A stretch of DNA of 64,000 nucleotides from Arcobacter defluvii (lineage in GTDB: Bacteria > Campylobacterota > Campylobacteria > Campylobacterales > Arcobacteraceae), in the NCBI RefSeq assembly GCF_013201725.1, contig NZ_CP053835.1, positions 2,170,001-2,234,000 of the forward strand, in the 5' to 3' direction. Below, piece after piece: positions 1 to 10,536 of the stretch. How positions within the stretch are numbered: the first letter of the stretch is position 1; each line of letters starts with the position of its first letter. Made by a program: the position numbers and the translations under genes. The notes under the pieces are model-generated. The model worked only from the letters and a program-made list of their open reading frames with translations. It was not told the origin of the DNA and did no database searches.

Positions 1-2
1 TA

Positions 3-983
3 GTATTATTTATAATTCTTATTATACTTTCAGTATTTTCACTAACTTTAGGACAATATGATTTATCAATAAAACAAATTGTTCAATTTTTATTGTACAA
101 ATTGGGATTTGAAAATATACCAAATTCCCAATTGATACAAAACATAATTGTAGAAATACGATTTCCAAGAATAGTTGGTGCTATTTTAATAGGTGCATCT
201 TTAGCAATTTCAGGAGTTGCATTTCAATCAATGTTTAGAAATCCTTTGGTATCTCCTGGTATTTTAGGAGTATTATCAGGAGCTTCTTTTGGAGCAGCTT
301 TAGGAATGATTTTTTTTAAAGATTTTCTTTTCATTCAAGCTTCTTCTTTCATTTTTGGAATTTTAGCAGTTTTTATTGCTTTGTTTATTTCAATGTTTAA
401 TAAACAAAATCAAATAATTTTACTGATTTTAGGTGGAGTAGTAAGTTCTGCTTTTTTTAGCTCACTTTTATCAATTACAAAATATATGGCTGACCCTTAT
501 GACCAACTTCCTGCGATAGTTTATTGGCTTATGGGAAGTTTAGCTTTAATTGATAAACATACTATTTATATAGTAACTATTCCTATATTACTTGGGATTT
601 TTTTAATGATATTTTTATCAAAATATTTAAATATTTTAAGTCTTGGTGATGAAGAAGCAAGAAGTTTAGGAATAAATGTAAAACTTATTCGTTTTGTCAT
701 TATTTTAATTGCAACATTTATAAGTGCATTTACTGTTGTACTTGCTGGAATGATTGGTTGGGTTGGACTTGTAATTCCTCATATTGCAAGATTATTATTT
801 GGTTCAAATAATATGATTATTGTACCAATTAGTGCCCTACTTGGTGGAATTTATCTTTTAATCATTGATAATATTTCAAGAACTTTATTTAGTGTGGAAA
901 TTCCTATAGGAATTTTAACTTCGCTTATTGGTATTCCATTTTTTGCATATGCTTTAAAAAATGTAAAAAAAGGATGGGCTTAA
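3..983 (+). CDS. FecCD-family ABC permease (5' end cut off)
   Basis: Inner-membrane permease of a siderophore, heme or cobalamin-type ABC importer. The frame is open to the window edge, so the gene starts upstream; an internal TTG at 93 is not a convincing start. About 326 residues are visible with many hydrophobic helices. Family hallmarks are present: GDEEARSLGIN, the loop that contacts the ATPase, and GLVIPHIARLLFG near the C-terminus. It is followed with overlap by the ATPase gene, and then by three TonB receptors and a binding protein, so it is the inner-membrane step of that uptake system. Substrate is not readable from sequence. Confidence 0.93.
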   Translation, partial: VLFIILIILSVFSLTLGQYDLSIKQIVQFLLYKLGFENIPNSQLIQNIIVEIRFPRIVGAILIGASLAISGVAFQSMFRNPLVSPGILGVLSGASFGAALGMIFFKDFLFIQASSFIFGILAVFIALFISMFNKQNQIILLILGGVVSSAFFSSLLSITKYMADPYDQLPAIVYWLMGSLALIDKHTIYIVTIPILLGIFLMIFLSKYLNILSLGDEEARSLGINVKLIRFVIILIATFISAFTVVLAGMIGWVGLVIPHIARLLFGSNNMIIVPISALLGGIYLLIIDNISRTLFSVEIPIGILTSLIGIPFFAYALKNVKKGWA

Positions 984-1741
984 TGTTTAAAGTTGAGAAT
1001 TTAAAATTTTCTTATGGTAAAAAAGAGATTCTAAAAGGAGTTAATTTTGAGATTAATTCTAGTGATATTATCTCAATTTTAGGTCCAAATGGTTGTGGGA
1101 AAACAACTTTATTAAAAATCTTATTAGGTTTTTTAAAACCAAATTCTGGAGAAGTTTATTTTGAAAATAGACCAATAAGAGAAATAAAAATAAAAGAATT
1201 TTGCCAAAAAGTTGCTTACATTCCTCAAATTCACAATGGTGCATTTGGCTACTTAGTAAAAGATGTAGTTTTAATGGGAAGAATGCCTTATAAATCACTC
1301 TTTTCTAATTTTAATAAAGAAGATAAAAAGATTGCTTTAGAAGCTTTGGAAATAATGGGGATTGCCAACTTAAAAGATGAAATATATACAACTTTAAGTG
1401 GTGGGCAAAAACAGTTGATTTTAATAGCAAGAGCTATCGCTCAACAAGCAGATATATTTATTATGGACGAGCCTGTTAATGGTTTAGATTTTGGAAATCA
1501 ATATAAACTACTAAATAAAATAAAAGAGTTATCTAAAAAAGATTTAACTTTTATAAAAACAAGTCACCATCCAGACCATGTTTTTTTTGCTTCAAATGAA
1601 GCAATATTTTTAAATGAAGGAAAAATTTTAGAAAAAGGTAAACCAATAGATATTATCAATGAAGAAAATATTGAAAAAGTTTACAATTTAAAATCAAAAA
1701 TTGAACATTTGCATGATAGAAAAATTTGTATGGCTATTTAA
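983..1741 (+). CDS. ABC transporter ATP-binding protein (FecE/BtuD-like)
   Basis: Cytoplasmic ATPase that powers the preceding FecCD permease. Walker A GPNGCGKTT lies near residues 34-42, the signature LSGGQKQ follows, and the Walker B region reads IFIMDEP. Length is 252 residues, usual for the family. An ATG at 974 is also in frame, but AAGGA at 969-973 lies 9 nt before the ATG at 983, which overlaps the permease stop (TAATG), so 983 is preferred. The overlap implies translational coupling. Confidence 0.93.
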   Translation: MFKVENLKFSYGKKEILKGVNFEINSSDIISILGPNGCGKTTLLKILLGFLKPNSGEVYFENRPIREIKIKEFCQKVAYIPQIHNGAFGYLVKDVVLMGRMPYKSLFSNFNKEDKKIALEALEIMGIANLKDEIYTTLSGGQKQLILIARAIAQQADIFIMDEPVNGLDFGNQYKLLNKIKELSKKDLTFIKTSHHPDHVFFASNEAIFLNEGKILEKGKPIDIINEENIEKVYNLKSKIEHLHDRKICMAI

Positions 1742-1804
1742 AAAATTTTAAATAGCGTTATATATAAATATATATAAAGAAACATAGAAAATAAAAGGAA
1801 AAAT

Positions 1805-3883
1805 ATGAAAATAAAATTATCATTAATCACTATTCAAATGTGTGCTTTTGTTGCTTTTGCAGCACAAAATACAAAGATTGAAGAGATTAAAATCAAGGAT
1901 TCTACACTATTAGAAGAATCACTAAGTAGTTCAAAATCAACTATTAATGTTGAAGAAAAAGTTGTTAGTTCAATGAATGATGCTTTAGATAAAGAGTTTT
2001 ATGTTGAGTTTAAAAAATCAAGTTCTTATGCATCAGAACCATATATAAGAGGTAGAGGAAATAAAGGTGTTCCTGTTTTTATAGAAGGTATGAGATTAAA
2101 TGCAGGACATGATGATTCAACAAATTTATTTAGTATGACTGATGTATCTGAAATTGAAGTTTATAGAGGTGCAAATGGTGCAAAACTAGGTATGGGAGCT
2201 ATGAGTGGAGCTGTTGTTGTAAAATACAAAGAACCTGAATTTAACTCAACACAAGATTTTAAAGTATCTGGATTTTTAAATGGAAAATATGAATTTTTAT
2301 CAAATGATGGTTATACAAGCTCAATAGGTACTAGTTTATATAACAACTTAATCAACGTTTCATTAAGTGCAGGAATGAGTGATTTTGATAATTATGAAGA
2401 TGGAAATTCAGATGAGATATTACACTCTGAATATGAAACGCAAAATTATAATGGAAGTTTTGCAATAAAAACAGGAGATGATAGTTATATCTACACAAGA
2501 TATACAAAAGATAAAGCAGATTCACAAGATCCATATACAAGATGGTTTAATGTTACAAATGGATTTTGGACATATACAGATAGACCAAATGATGAAGCAA
2601 AAACTTATTTTATAGGTTATAGAGAGGATGAAATTGCTGGTGGTTTTACTAATTTTGATGTTCAATATTTTAATAATAGATCTCATTATGATTTAAATAC
2701 AAAAAGAGAAGCTACTATATCTGAACAACAAGAATTATTTAGAAATAGCACAACAGAAGGAATCAAAATTTCTGTTGATAAAGAGTTAGGAAATCACTAT
2801 TTAAGTCTTGCAGGAACTTACTCTGATATGGATATTACAAATGGAGTAAGAAGTTACAACTACAATACTAAAACTTGGGGTAGTTGGATGAGTGCATTTG
2901 GAATAACTGGTGGTGGAATAGAGACTTATAATCTATCTTTAGCAGATGATATTCATTATGACAAATTATTTTTTAACTTAGCTGCTGGTTATGAATATGC
3001 TAAAAGAGATGTAACTTCTAATATAAATACAAATAAATATATCAATGATGGACTAATTCCAACTGCACTTTTAGGTGAAATTGTAAAAGAAAATACAAAT
3101 GAGAAAGACAACTTAGTATCTCTTAGTGCAACTGTTGGTTATGAAGTTTCAACTGCGTTTATACCTTATTTGAAATTATCAAATGCAACAAGAACCCCTT
3201 ATTTCAATGAACAATATGGAAATAATCCAAGTAATGGTTCTCAAATACCAAATCAAGATTTAGAGAATGAAAAAGTATATGGTATTGATATTGGAGCTGA
3301 TGGTCAAATTGGTAAGGCTTATTATACGAGTGCTTTATATTATCAAGAATATAAAGATTATATTGAATTAGTAAATACAGGATATAAAACAACTGCTAAT
3401 TTACCTATAAAACAATTTGTAAATTTAGATGAAGCTTCTATTTATGGAGCTGAATTAATGCTTGGATATGAACTATTTGATGATATTTATGCAGAAGCTT
3501 CTTACACATATACAAGAGGAAAAAATAAAGATGATAACACTCCATTAGCTTATATAACTCCACAAAAAGTAACTTTAAGTCTATCACAAAAAAAAGCAAA
3601 AGGTTTAAGTTGGAGAATAGAAGAAGAATTAGTTGATAATCAAGACAAAATTTCAAGTATTAATGGAGAAAAAGCAACTTCAGGTTATGGACTTACAAAT
3701 GCTTCAATTGGTTATGGTTTTACTAATTTTGGGATTTTTAAAACAGCAAATATCTCTTTTGAATTAAATAACATTTTAGATAAAAATTATAGAGAACACT
3801 TAAGTAAAGCCTCTTCTACTGCTTATTATTTACCAAATGAAGCGGGAATAAATGGTGCTTTAGCAATAAATCTTAAATTTTAA
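1805..3883 (+). CDS. TonB-dependent outer-membrane receptor 1
   Basis: Outer-membrane gated channel for a metal chelate. It has an N-terminal signal peptide (residues about 1-20, ending AFAAQ), a plug with PYIRGRGNKGVPVFIEGMRL and IEVYRGANGAKLGMGAMSG, and a long beta-barrel ending in the aromatic residue F. The 692 residues match the family. It begins 63 nt after the ABC ATPase gene, preceded by AAAAGGAAAA. Two more receptors follow at once, with 14 and 27 nt spacers. Substrate is unknown; context suggests iron-siderophore, heme or another TonB-dependent metal complex. Confidence 0.92.
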   Translation: MKIKLSLITIQMCAFVAFAAQNTKIEEIKIKDSTLLEESLSSSKSTINVEEKVVSSMNDALDKEFYVEFKKSSSYASEPYIRGRGNKGVPVFIEGMRLNAGHDDSTNLFSMTDVSEIEVYRGANGAKLGMGAMSGAVVVKYKEPEFNSTQDFKVSGFLNGKYEFLSNDGYTSSIGTSLYNNLINVSLSAGMSDFDNYEDGNSDEILHSEYETQNYNGSFAIKTGDDSYIYTRYTKDKADSQDPYTRWFNVTNGFWTYTDRPNDEAKTYFIGYREDEIAGGFTNFDVQYFNNRSHYDLNTKREATISEQQELFRNSTTEGIKISVDKELGNHYLSLAGTYSDMDITNGVRSYNYNTKTWGSWMSAFGITGGGIETYNLSLADDIHYDKLFFNLAAGYEYAKRDVTSNINTNKYINDGLIPTALLGEIVKENTNEKDNLVSLSATVGYEVSTAFIPYLKLSNATRTPYFNEQYGNNPSNGSQIPNQDLENEKVYGIDIGADGQIGKAYYTSALYYQEYKDYIELVNTGYKTTANLPIKQFVNLDEASIYGAELMLGYELFDDIYAEASYTYTRGKNKDDNTPLAYITPQKVTLSLSQKKAKGLSWRIEEELVDNQDKISSINGEKATSGYGLTNASIGYGFTNFGIFKTANISFELNNILDKNYREHLSKASSTAYYLPNEAGINGALAINLKF

Positions 3884-3897
3884 AAAAAGGGAAAAAT

Positions 3898-5823
3898 ATG
3901 AAAAAAACAATTATCTACTCAACACTAATAGCATCTATTTTATGTGCTAGTGAAAATGAACAATTTACACTAGGACAAATTGACATCAGTGAACAAAAAG
4001 ATGTAAATAATTCAACTGAAATTCTTAGTGAAGATATTCAGTTACATAACTATACTGATATCTCAGAAGCATTAAGTAACACATCAGGTGTTTATTTATC
4101 AAATACAGGAGCAAGAGCTGAAAAAACAATCTCTATTAGAGGTTTTAATTCTACAAGAGTTGCTGTATTTATGGATGGTATTCCTATGTATGTTCCTTAT
4201 GATGGTAATTTTGACTATGGAAGATTTACAACTGCTGATTTATCTAAAATTGATATCTCAAAAGGTTTTTCATCTGTTAAATATGGTGCAAATACAATGG
4301 CTGGAGTTATAAATCTTGTATCAAAAAAACCTACAAAAGAGTTTGAAGGAGATATAAGTCTTGGTACAACTTTTGATAATGATTTTGGATTAAGTCAATA
4401 TACAACTGCTCTAAACTTAGGGACAAAACAAGATAAGTATTATTTACAATTTTCTGGAAGTATAAAAGATAGAGACCATTTTGATTTATCTGATGATTAT
4501 AAAGCAACTTCAAATCAACCAGAAGGTGAAAGACTTCACTCAAGTTCAAATGATAAAAAATATAGTTTAAAAGCTGGTTGGACACCAACTGATGAGAGTG
4601 AATATGCAATTATGTATTCTAAAATTGATGGTGAAAAAGAACAACAAAATACTACAATAGATGACAATTCATTAAGCCGTTCAAGATATTGGAATTGGCC
4701 ACAATGGGATAAAGAAGGATTTTATGCTTTTACAGATAATAAATTGGGAGATAATTATCTAAAAACTAGATGGTTCTATGATAAATTTGATAATTATTTA
4801 GAAAATTATAACACAGATTGGAAAAAAGTAACTTGGGGAAGTAGATATGAAGATTATAGTTATGGAACATCTGTAGAATTTGGTATGCCATTTAAAAATC
4901 ATGAATTAGTATCTTCTGTTAGTTATAAATATGATTCTCATAAAGGTTATGATGAAAATGATGTAAAAAATGAAGATTATGCAGACAAAACAGTTTCTCT
5001 AGCACTTGAAGATACATACTCTTTAACTGATTCATTGGCACTTGTTACAGGAATTAGTTATGATAGATTAGATGATGATAAAATCTGGGATGAAGATGGA
5101 ACTTTCAACATAGGAAGTATGGATAGTTTTAATCCACAAATTGGTCTTTTCTATGACATAAACGAACAACAAAAAGTAAGCTTCACAATTTCAAGAAAAA
5201 CTCATCTACCAACAATGAAAGAGAGATATTCTGAAAAAATGGGAGAAGGTTTAGCTAATCCTGATTTAGATGCAGAAAAAGCTACTCATTATGAAATTTC
5301 TTATTCAAATATGCTTACTTCAAACTTTGATGTTAAAACAAATCTATTTTTATCAGATTATAAAGATGCAATACAATCAGTAAATGTTGGTAGTTTAACT
5401 CAAAATCAGAATATTGGAGATTTTAGACACAAAGGAGTTGAACTAGAATTAAACAGTTACTTTGATAAGTTCTCATCAGGAATCAACTACACATATATAG
5501 ATATTGAAGATAGAGATGATAGCGAATATAAAAGAACTGGAATAGCTAAACATGCAACCTTTCTTTATGCTAAATATGACATCCTAAAAGATTTGTATAT
5601 TTATGCAAATTTGAAAAATGAAAAAGATATATATCTTCAATATAGAAATAATACTTACGATAAAAGTAATTTTACAACTGTTAACACAAAACTTTCATAT
5701 GAATATAAAGATATAACTTTTGAAGCTGGTGTGAAAAACTTATTTGATGAAAATTATTACTATGATTTAGGATTTTATGAACCAGGTAGAGAATACTTTT
5801 TCAATATGAAATATAGCTTCTAA
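3898..5823 (+). CDS. TonB-dependent outer-membrane receptor 2
   Basis: Second receptor of the tandem. A signal peptide (about residues 1-17, ILCASENEQ) precedes a canonical plug: ISEALSNTSGVYLSN, SIRGFNSTRVAVFMDGIP and KYGANTMAGVINLVSKKP. The barrel ends FFNMKYSF, a typical C-terminal aromatic signature. At 641 residues it is of normal size. Its plug is the most classical of the three and resembles FecA/CirA-type ferric-chelate receptors. AAAAAGGGAAAA precedes the ATG at 14 nt after the upstream stop, so it is probably co-transcribed. Confidence 0.92.
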   Translation: MKKTIIYSTLIASILCASENEQFTLGQIDISEQKDVNNSTEILSEDIQLHNYTDISEALSNTSGVYLSNTGARAEKTISIRGFNSTRVAVFMDGIPMYVPYDGNFDYGRFTTADLSKIDISKGFSSVKYGANTMAGVINLVSKKPTKEFEGDISLGTTFDNDFGLSQYTTALNLGTKQDKYYLQFSGSIKDRDHFDLSDDYKATSNQPEGERLHSSSNDKKYSLKAGWTPTDESEYAIMYSKIDGEKEQQNTTIDDNSLSRSRYWNWPQWDKEGFYAFTDNKLGDNYLKTRWFYDKFDNYLENYNTDWKKVTWGSRYEDYSYGTSVEFGMPFKNHELVSSVSYKYDSHKGYDENDVKNEDYADKTVSLALEDTYSLTDSLALVTGISYDRLDDDKIWDEDGTFNIGSMDSFNPQIGLFYDINEQQKVSFTISRKTHLPTMKERYSEKMGEGLANPDLDAEKATHYEISYSNMLTSNFDVKTNLFLSDYKDAIQSVNVGSLTQNQNIGDFRHKGVELELNSYFDKFSSGINYTYIDIEDRDDSEYKRTGIAKHATFLYAKYDILKDLYIYANLKNEKDIYLQYRNNTYDKSNFTTVNTKLSYEYKDITFEAGVKNLFDENYYYDLGFYEPGREYFFNMKYSF

Positions 5824-5850
5824 CAATTTAGATTGAAAAAAAGGGAAAAA

Positions 5851-7923
5851 ATGAAAACCAATTATTTAAGAAATAAGACTTTTAATTTAGTTGCAACAAC
5901 TGCAATTTTATTAGCTAATAATGTAACAACTTTACAAGCAGATGAAACAAATTTTGCAATAGATCAAATCAATATAGAAGATAGTAGTTACAGTGATTAT
6001 GAATCTAGAGAAGATTTAAAACTATCAAGTACAAAAAATCTTTATAGGGTTGAAAAAACTGCACAATTTGGTACAGAAGTAATAACACAAGAAGAGATAA
6101 AAGCTCAAAATCCAAAAGATATTTTTGATTTATTAAATAAAACTGCTGGATTAGATGTTACTTATCAAGGAAGAAAACATCCATATTTTGTAAATATGAG
6201 AGGTGGAGGGAATATCACTTATATTTTAGATGGAGCAATTTTAACTGGTACTGCTGATAGAATTTTAGTAAAACTTCCTATGAGTGCAATTGAAGAGATT
6301 CAAATAGTTAAAAGTTCAACATCTTTAACTTTAGCTCCTTCAATAGATATTGGTGCATCAAATAGTGGTTCAGGAAATAGTATTGGATTTATTATAATCA
6401 GAACAAAACAACCTAAAAAAACTGAAGGTGTTATTTCTACATACTATGAAAAAAGCGAAAGTCATCCAAGTGCAAATGGTCAAAATATATATGTAGGGAC
6501 AACTTTTGCTAAATCTGATGATTTAAGTGGATTTGTTGGAGGGATGGTATCAAGATATGATAGACCTAGTAATAATGAATGGTTTGATGGAAGTGATGCA
6601 AAATCAGGTATGATAAATGCAGGATTTACTTATAATAAATTAAAAATGAATCTTATGGGTTATAAAGATGAAGGGATGTTTGAATTTCAAAAAGGCGTAG
6701 ATAAAACAGGAGCAATTAGCACAGTTGAATGGTATTATGACCCTTTAAAAACAACTATTCTTTCACTTGATGGTAATTATGCTTGGAATGAAAATCAAAT
6801 AACTCTATTTAGTTTATCAAATAGTGAATATAAACATACAGAATATACTCCAAATGCAAAAGATTATGAAGAAAAAACAAAAACATATAGTTTAAGACAT
6901 AATATGACTTTTGACGATACTTTAATACAACTTGGAGGACAAATAACAAATAGTAAAGGTAATGGTTCTAATTTATCATATAGCTATAATTCATATGATA
7001 CAAGTGTATATGGTGGTGCAATATCTATAGAGCAAGGATTATTTGATAACTCCTTAATTTTAAATGCTGGATATAGAATTGATCAAAAAAAGATTGATCA
7101 TTCAACATCAGCAAAAAATCAAACTTCCTACAATAATTTAAAAGATGCTAATAACAATAGTGACCTTCCTGAAGCAAAAGTTCTAGCTTTAGGAGCGATG
7201 TATAACTTTGACAATATACATTCACTTAGTGTTAGATATTTAAAAACAAATGAAGGTGGAGGAGATTTTGATTTAATTACAAATGATGGTTCTGAACTTC
7301 ATGAAGAGAAACAAGATAGGTTTGAAGTTGGAATAGAAGGGAAATATTCAAAAGCTTTTAATCCAATGATAACTTATTTTGATGTTGACATAAAAAATGA
7401 AAAAAGTGTTGCAACAGATTCTAGTGGGAATACACTATATTACACTGATTCAAGTGGAAATGAATACTATTATTATAATGAAGAAGACTCAAGAAGAAAA
7501 GGTTTAGAATTTGCCATAAAAGGTACAATAAATGGAGCAACAACATATAAACTCTCTTATACAAGAATGTTAGATAACACAACAGATAATGAAGATAGTA
7601 TTGGTATTGATACACCAAGAGATCTTTACACAGCTATGATAAGTCATACTTGGGATAGTTATACATTTAATGTTTCAGCTAAAAAAGTTAGTGATTATAC
7701 AAGTTCATCTAGTGCAATGGGAACTTCTACAAATGGTGACTTAGGAGATTATATAAGAGTTGATGCAAATGTTTCAAAAGATTTTAAAATCTTTAATTTT
7801 GATTCTATATTTAAACTTTATGGAAGAAATATTACTGATGAAAACTATGCAACTAGATATACAACAGGTTATTACTATGATAGAGGAAGAGTAATAGGTG
7901 CTGAATTAAGCCTATTATTTTAA
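5851..7923 (+). CDS. TonB-dependent outer-membrane receptor 3
   Basis: Third receptor, 690 residues from the ATG at 5851, which follows AAGGGAAAA; an in-frame TTG at 5833 lacks a ribosome-binding site. It has a long signal peptide ending near TTLQADE, and a plug with EVITQEEIKAQNPKDIFDLL, MRGGGNITYILDGAI and IEEIQIVKSSTS. The plug then departs from the usual YG-x-GA-xGGVINI pattern (APSIDIGASNSGSG). The barrel ends GAELSLLF. The plug is divergent enough that its ligand may differ from those of the other two. Confidence 0.9.
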   Translation: MKTNYLRNKTFNLVATTAILLANNVTTLQADETNFAIDQINIEDSSYSDYESREDLKLSSTKNLYRVEKTAQFGTEVITQEEIKAQNPKDIFDLLNKTAGLDVTYQGRKHPYFVNMRGGGNITYILDGAILTGTADRILVKLPMSAIEEIQIVKSSTSLTLAPSIDIGASNSGSGNSIGFIIIRTKQPKKTEGVISTYYEKSESHPSANGQNIYVGTTFAKSDDLSGFVGGMVSRYDRPSNNEWFDGSDAKSGMINAGFTYNKLKMNLMGYKDEGMFEFQKGVDKTGAISTVEWYYDPLKTTILSLDGNYAWNENQITLFSLSNSEYKHTEYTPNAKDYEEKTKTYSLRHNMTFDDTLIQLGGQITNSKGNGSNLSYSYNSYDTSVYGGAISIEQGLFDNSLILNAGYRIDQKKIDHSTSAKNQTSYNNLKDANNNSDLPEAKVLALGAMYNFDNIHSLSVRYLKTNEGGGDFDLITNDGSELHEEKQDRFEVGIEGKYSKAFNPMITYFDVDIKNEKSVATDSSGNTLYYTDSSGNEYYYYNEEDSRRKGLEFAIKGTINGATTYKLSYTRMLDNTTDNEDSIGIDTPRDLYTAMISHTWDSYTFNVSAKKVSDYTSSSSAMGTSTNGDLGDYIRVDANVSKDFKIFNFDSIFKLYGRNITDENYATRYTTGYYYDRGRVIGAELSLLF

Positions 7924-7932
7924 GGCTTTATA

Positions 7933-8952
7933 ATGTTACGTATTTTTATTATAAGTGTGGTTTTTCAAATTATGTTAGTAGCTCAAATAAAAACAGTTAT
8001 TGATATGTTCAATAAAGAGGTTGAAATTCCCTCAACAGTAAAAAAGATTTATGCTCCATCACCTTATGGCTCACTTGCATTATATGCGATGGATTCATCT
8101 TTACTTGCAGGATGGATTTTTGAAATTGATTCAAAAAACTATCCGTATTTAAGTGAAAATATGAAAACTCTTCCAGTTATTGGAAGAGTTTTTGGAACAG
8201 GACAAAGAGCAAATTTAGAAGTTTTATTATCCCAACATCCTGATTTAATACTTATGTGGTCGCATAATGATGAAATTTCACAAAAAGAAGAGGAACAACT
8301 AAAACTTTTAAACTCCCCAATTATTTATGTAAAGGAAAAAAATCTATTTGATTATCCAAATATTTTTAAATTTTTAGGAGATACTCTCAATTTAGAAAAA
8401 AGAGGTGAAGAATTAGCTTCTTATACACAAAATGTTTTTAATAAAGTTGAAAAAACCTTAAAGGAAATTCCTAATGAAAAACGTCCAAAAGTTTATTATG
8501 CCCAAGGTGTAGATGGACTTGCAACAGAATGTAATGATTCAATTCATGTGGAACTTTTACAAATTGTAGGAGACGTAAATATTCATAGATGTCAAACTTC
8601 AAGCCATAAAGGTTTTGAAAAAATTTCTATGGAAAAAGTTATTCAATACAATCCCGATGTAATACTAATTCAAGAAAAAATATTTTTTGAAAATATAAAA
8701 AATTCTGAACTATGGAAAGATATAAAAGCTGTAAAAAATAATAAAGTATTTTTAATTCCTAAAAAACCATTTAATTGGTTTGATAGACCACCTTCATTTA
8801 TGAGAATTTTGGGACTTCAATGGCTAATGGCAAACTTATATCCAGAGTATTACATATTTAATAAAAATGAAGAAATCAAAAAGTTTTATAAACTATTTTT
8901 AAATGTATCAATTACAGATGAACAAATATCAAACATCTTAAATGATTTATAA
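7933..8952 (+). CDS. ABC transporter periplasmic substrate-binding protein (BtuF/FecB/TroA-like)
   Basis: Periplasmic binding protein for the ABC importer at the window start. A short N-terminal hydrophobic segment serves as signal sequence; no lipobox cysteine is seen. The family pattern is visible: VKKIYAPSPYGSLALYAM, NLEVLLSQHPDLILMW, MEKVIQYNPDVILIQE and VFLIPKKPFNWFDRPPSFM. Length is 339 residues. It starts 9 nt after receptor 3, preceded by AAGG. Conserved aromatic and arginine residues in the last motif could contact the ligand, but I cannot name that ligand. Confidence 0.9.
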   Translation: MLRIFIISVVFQIMLVAQIKTVIDMFNKEVEIPSTVKKIYAPSPYGSLALYAMDSSLLAGWIFEIDSKNYPYLSENMKTLPVIGRVFGTGQRANLEVLLSQHPDLILMWSHNDEISQKEEEQLKLLNSPIIYVKEKNLFDYPNIFKFLGDTLNLEKRGEELASYTQNVFNKVEKTLKEIPNEKRPKVYYAQGVDGLATECNDSIHVELLQIVGDVNIHRCQTSSHKGFEKISMEKVIQYNPDVILIQEKIFFENIKNSELWKDIKAVKNNKVFLIPKKPFNWFDRPPSFMRILGLQWLMANLYPEYYIFNKNEEIKKFYKLFLNVSITDEQISNILNDL

Positions 8953-8962
8953 AAGGAAAATA

Positions 8963-9592
8963 ATGAATGCACATATAAAAGGAGCAAAAGATCCTAAAGG
9001 TTTTGACAATATTGTAAAAGAAATTTTTGCACCAATATATCCAGTTATTTCACAACAAATTATAGAAAAAACCTCTTTAGTTGAGGGTAAATGCCTTGAT
9101 GCAGGTTGTGGAACTGGAGCATTAGGAAGAGCTTTTGCGAAAAAAACAAAAATGCAAATCACATTTTTTGATAAATCACCTGAGATGTTAAATCTTTCAA
9201 AACAGTATGTAAATGATGAAAATCTATCTAATCGTAGTTCATTTCTATTTGGTGATATTCATGATATTCCTTGTGAAAATGAAAGCTTTGATTTAGTTAT
9301 AAGTCGTGGCTCAACTCCATTTTGGGATGATTGGTCTAAAGCTTATGATGAAATTTTTAGAATCTTAAAAATTGGAGGTCAAGCTTATATTGGTGGTGGT
9401 TTTGGAAACAAAAATCTAAGAAATCAAATACGAAAAAAAATGGAAGAAAAAGAACCAAATTGGAGAAACTCTTTTAAAGATAGATTGGAAGAAAAAAAAG
9501 AGACTCTTCCAAAAATCATAAAAGATTTAAAACCAACATATTTTGAAATTATAGATAATGAGAGTGGATTTTGGCTCTATATGAAAAAATAA
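8963..9592 (+). CDS. class I SAM-dependent methyltransferase
   Basis: Small cytoplasmic methyltransferase, 209 residues from the ATG at 8963 (preceded by AAAAGGAAAA; an earlier in-frame ATG at 8942 overlaps the upstream gene and lacks a site). Motif I is LDAGCGTGALG, motif II VTFFDKSPEML-like, and the post-motif region is FDLVISRGSTPFWDDW. A methyltransferase between a metal-chelate binding protein and exbB/exbD is unusual. It could modify the imported chelate or a metallophore, but the substrate is unknown. Confidence 0.85.
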   Translation: MNAHIKGAKDPKGFDNIVKEIFAPIYPVISQQIIEKTSLVEGKCLDAGCGTGALGRAFAKKTKMQITFFDKSPEMLNLSKQYVNDENLSNRSSFLFGDIHDIPCENESFDLVISRGSTPFWDDWSKAYDEIFRILKIGGQAYIGGGFGNKNLRNQIRKKMEEKEPNWRNSFKDRLEEKKETLPKIIKDLKPTYFEIIDNESGFWLYMKK

Positions 9593-9606
9593 AAAAAGGA
9601 TTTTAG

Positions 9607-10536
9607 ATGAAATTTGGATTATTATTACTATTTGAATATGAAGAAGATTTTCAAAATAGTTTAAAAAAACAGCTTGAATTAATAAAACTATATGATGATT
9701 TTATAGATACTATTTGGGTAACCGAGCACCATTATAATCCATTGAGGATTAATTCAACTCCTTTGATGTTACTTAATCATCTTGCAACTCATACAAATAA
9801 AAACTTAGGAGTTGCAACCCTACTTTTAGGTTTATATGATCCTGTTTACATTAGTGAAAATATATCAATGCTTGGTAATTTAACAAATAGAAAACTTTTC
9901 ATAGGAATTGCAAAAGGTGGAAGAAGTGAAGTAAAAAATTCTCATTTAAATTTAAATGAAAAACTTGCAAGAAAAAATCTTATAAAAAAATATAAAGTTG
10001 TGAAACCTTTACTTGATAATAAAACTATTTCATTTAAGAAAAAAGAGTTTTTTATTTCTCCTAAAGTAACTAATAAAATTGAATTTTCTGTTGCTTCTTT
10101 ACATGATAAATTGATTAAATTTGCTGCACAAAATGATTTACCTTTGATGGCTGGACATAAATGGAGTATAAAAAAAATTGAAGATTTAATTTACACTTAT
10201 CAATCTTTTCACAAAAAAAATCAAAAACCAAAAATCATTCTTTCAAGAATGTTTTGCCCAACAAATGATAAGCAAAATATTATCAGTTTAATCAAAAAAA
10301 AGATGCAAAAGCAAAAAGAACTTGTAAAAAAATTTAATAAAAATCATGAAACAAAAATTTTGGATGAAACAATTTTTGATGAGAGTTTGATTGGTTCTTC
10401 AAAAGAGATAAAAGAAAAAATTGAGTTTTTTAAAAATCTAGGAATTGAAGAGATCATTTTACGACCTATTTCAGAACAGATTAATTTAAAAGATATTAAA
10501 GCAACAATAGAAATAAAAAAGGAAGAAATATTATGA
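9607..10536 (+). CDS. LLM-class (luciferase-like) flavin-dependent oxidoreductase
   Basis: TIM-barrel flavin-dependent monooxygenase of the bacterial luciferase class, 309 residues. Supporting features are the start MKFGLLLLFEYEEDF, the DTIWVTEHHYNPLR motif (canonical WVAEHHF), and the GVATLLLGLYDPVYISENI and IGIAKGG segments. Its stop overlaps the exbB start by 4 nt (ATGA), so it belongs to the TonB-energising operon. It may oxidise or cleave an imported ligand; that role is inferred from context only. Confidence 0.82.
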   Translation: MKFGLLLLFEYEEDFQNSLKKQLELIKLYDDFIDTIWVTEHHYNPLRINSTPLMLLNHLATHTNKNLGVATLLLGLYDPVYISENISMLGNLTNRKLFIGIAKGGRSEVKNSHLNLNEKLARKNLIKKYKVVKPLLDNKTISFKKKEFFISPKVTNKIEFSVASLHDKLIKFAAQNDLPLMAGHKWSIKKIEDLIYTYQSFHKKNQKPKIILSRMFCPTNDKQNIISLIKKKMQKQKELVKKFNKNHETKILDETIFDESLIGSSKEIKEKIEFFKNLGIEEIILRPISEQINLKDIKATIEIKKEEIL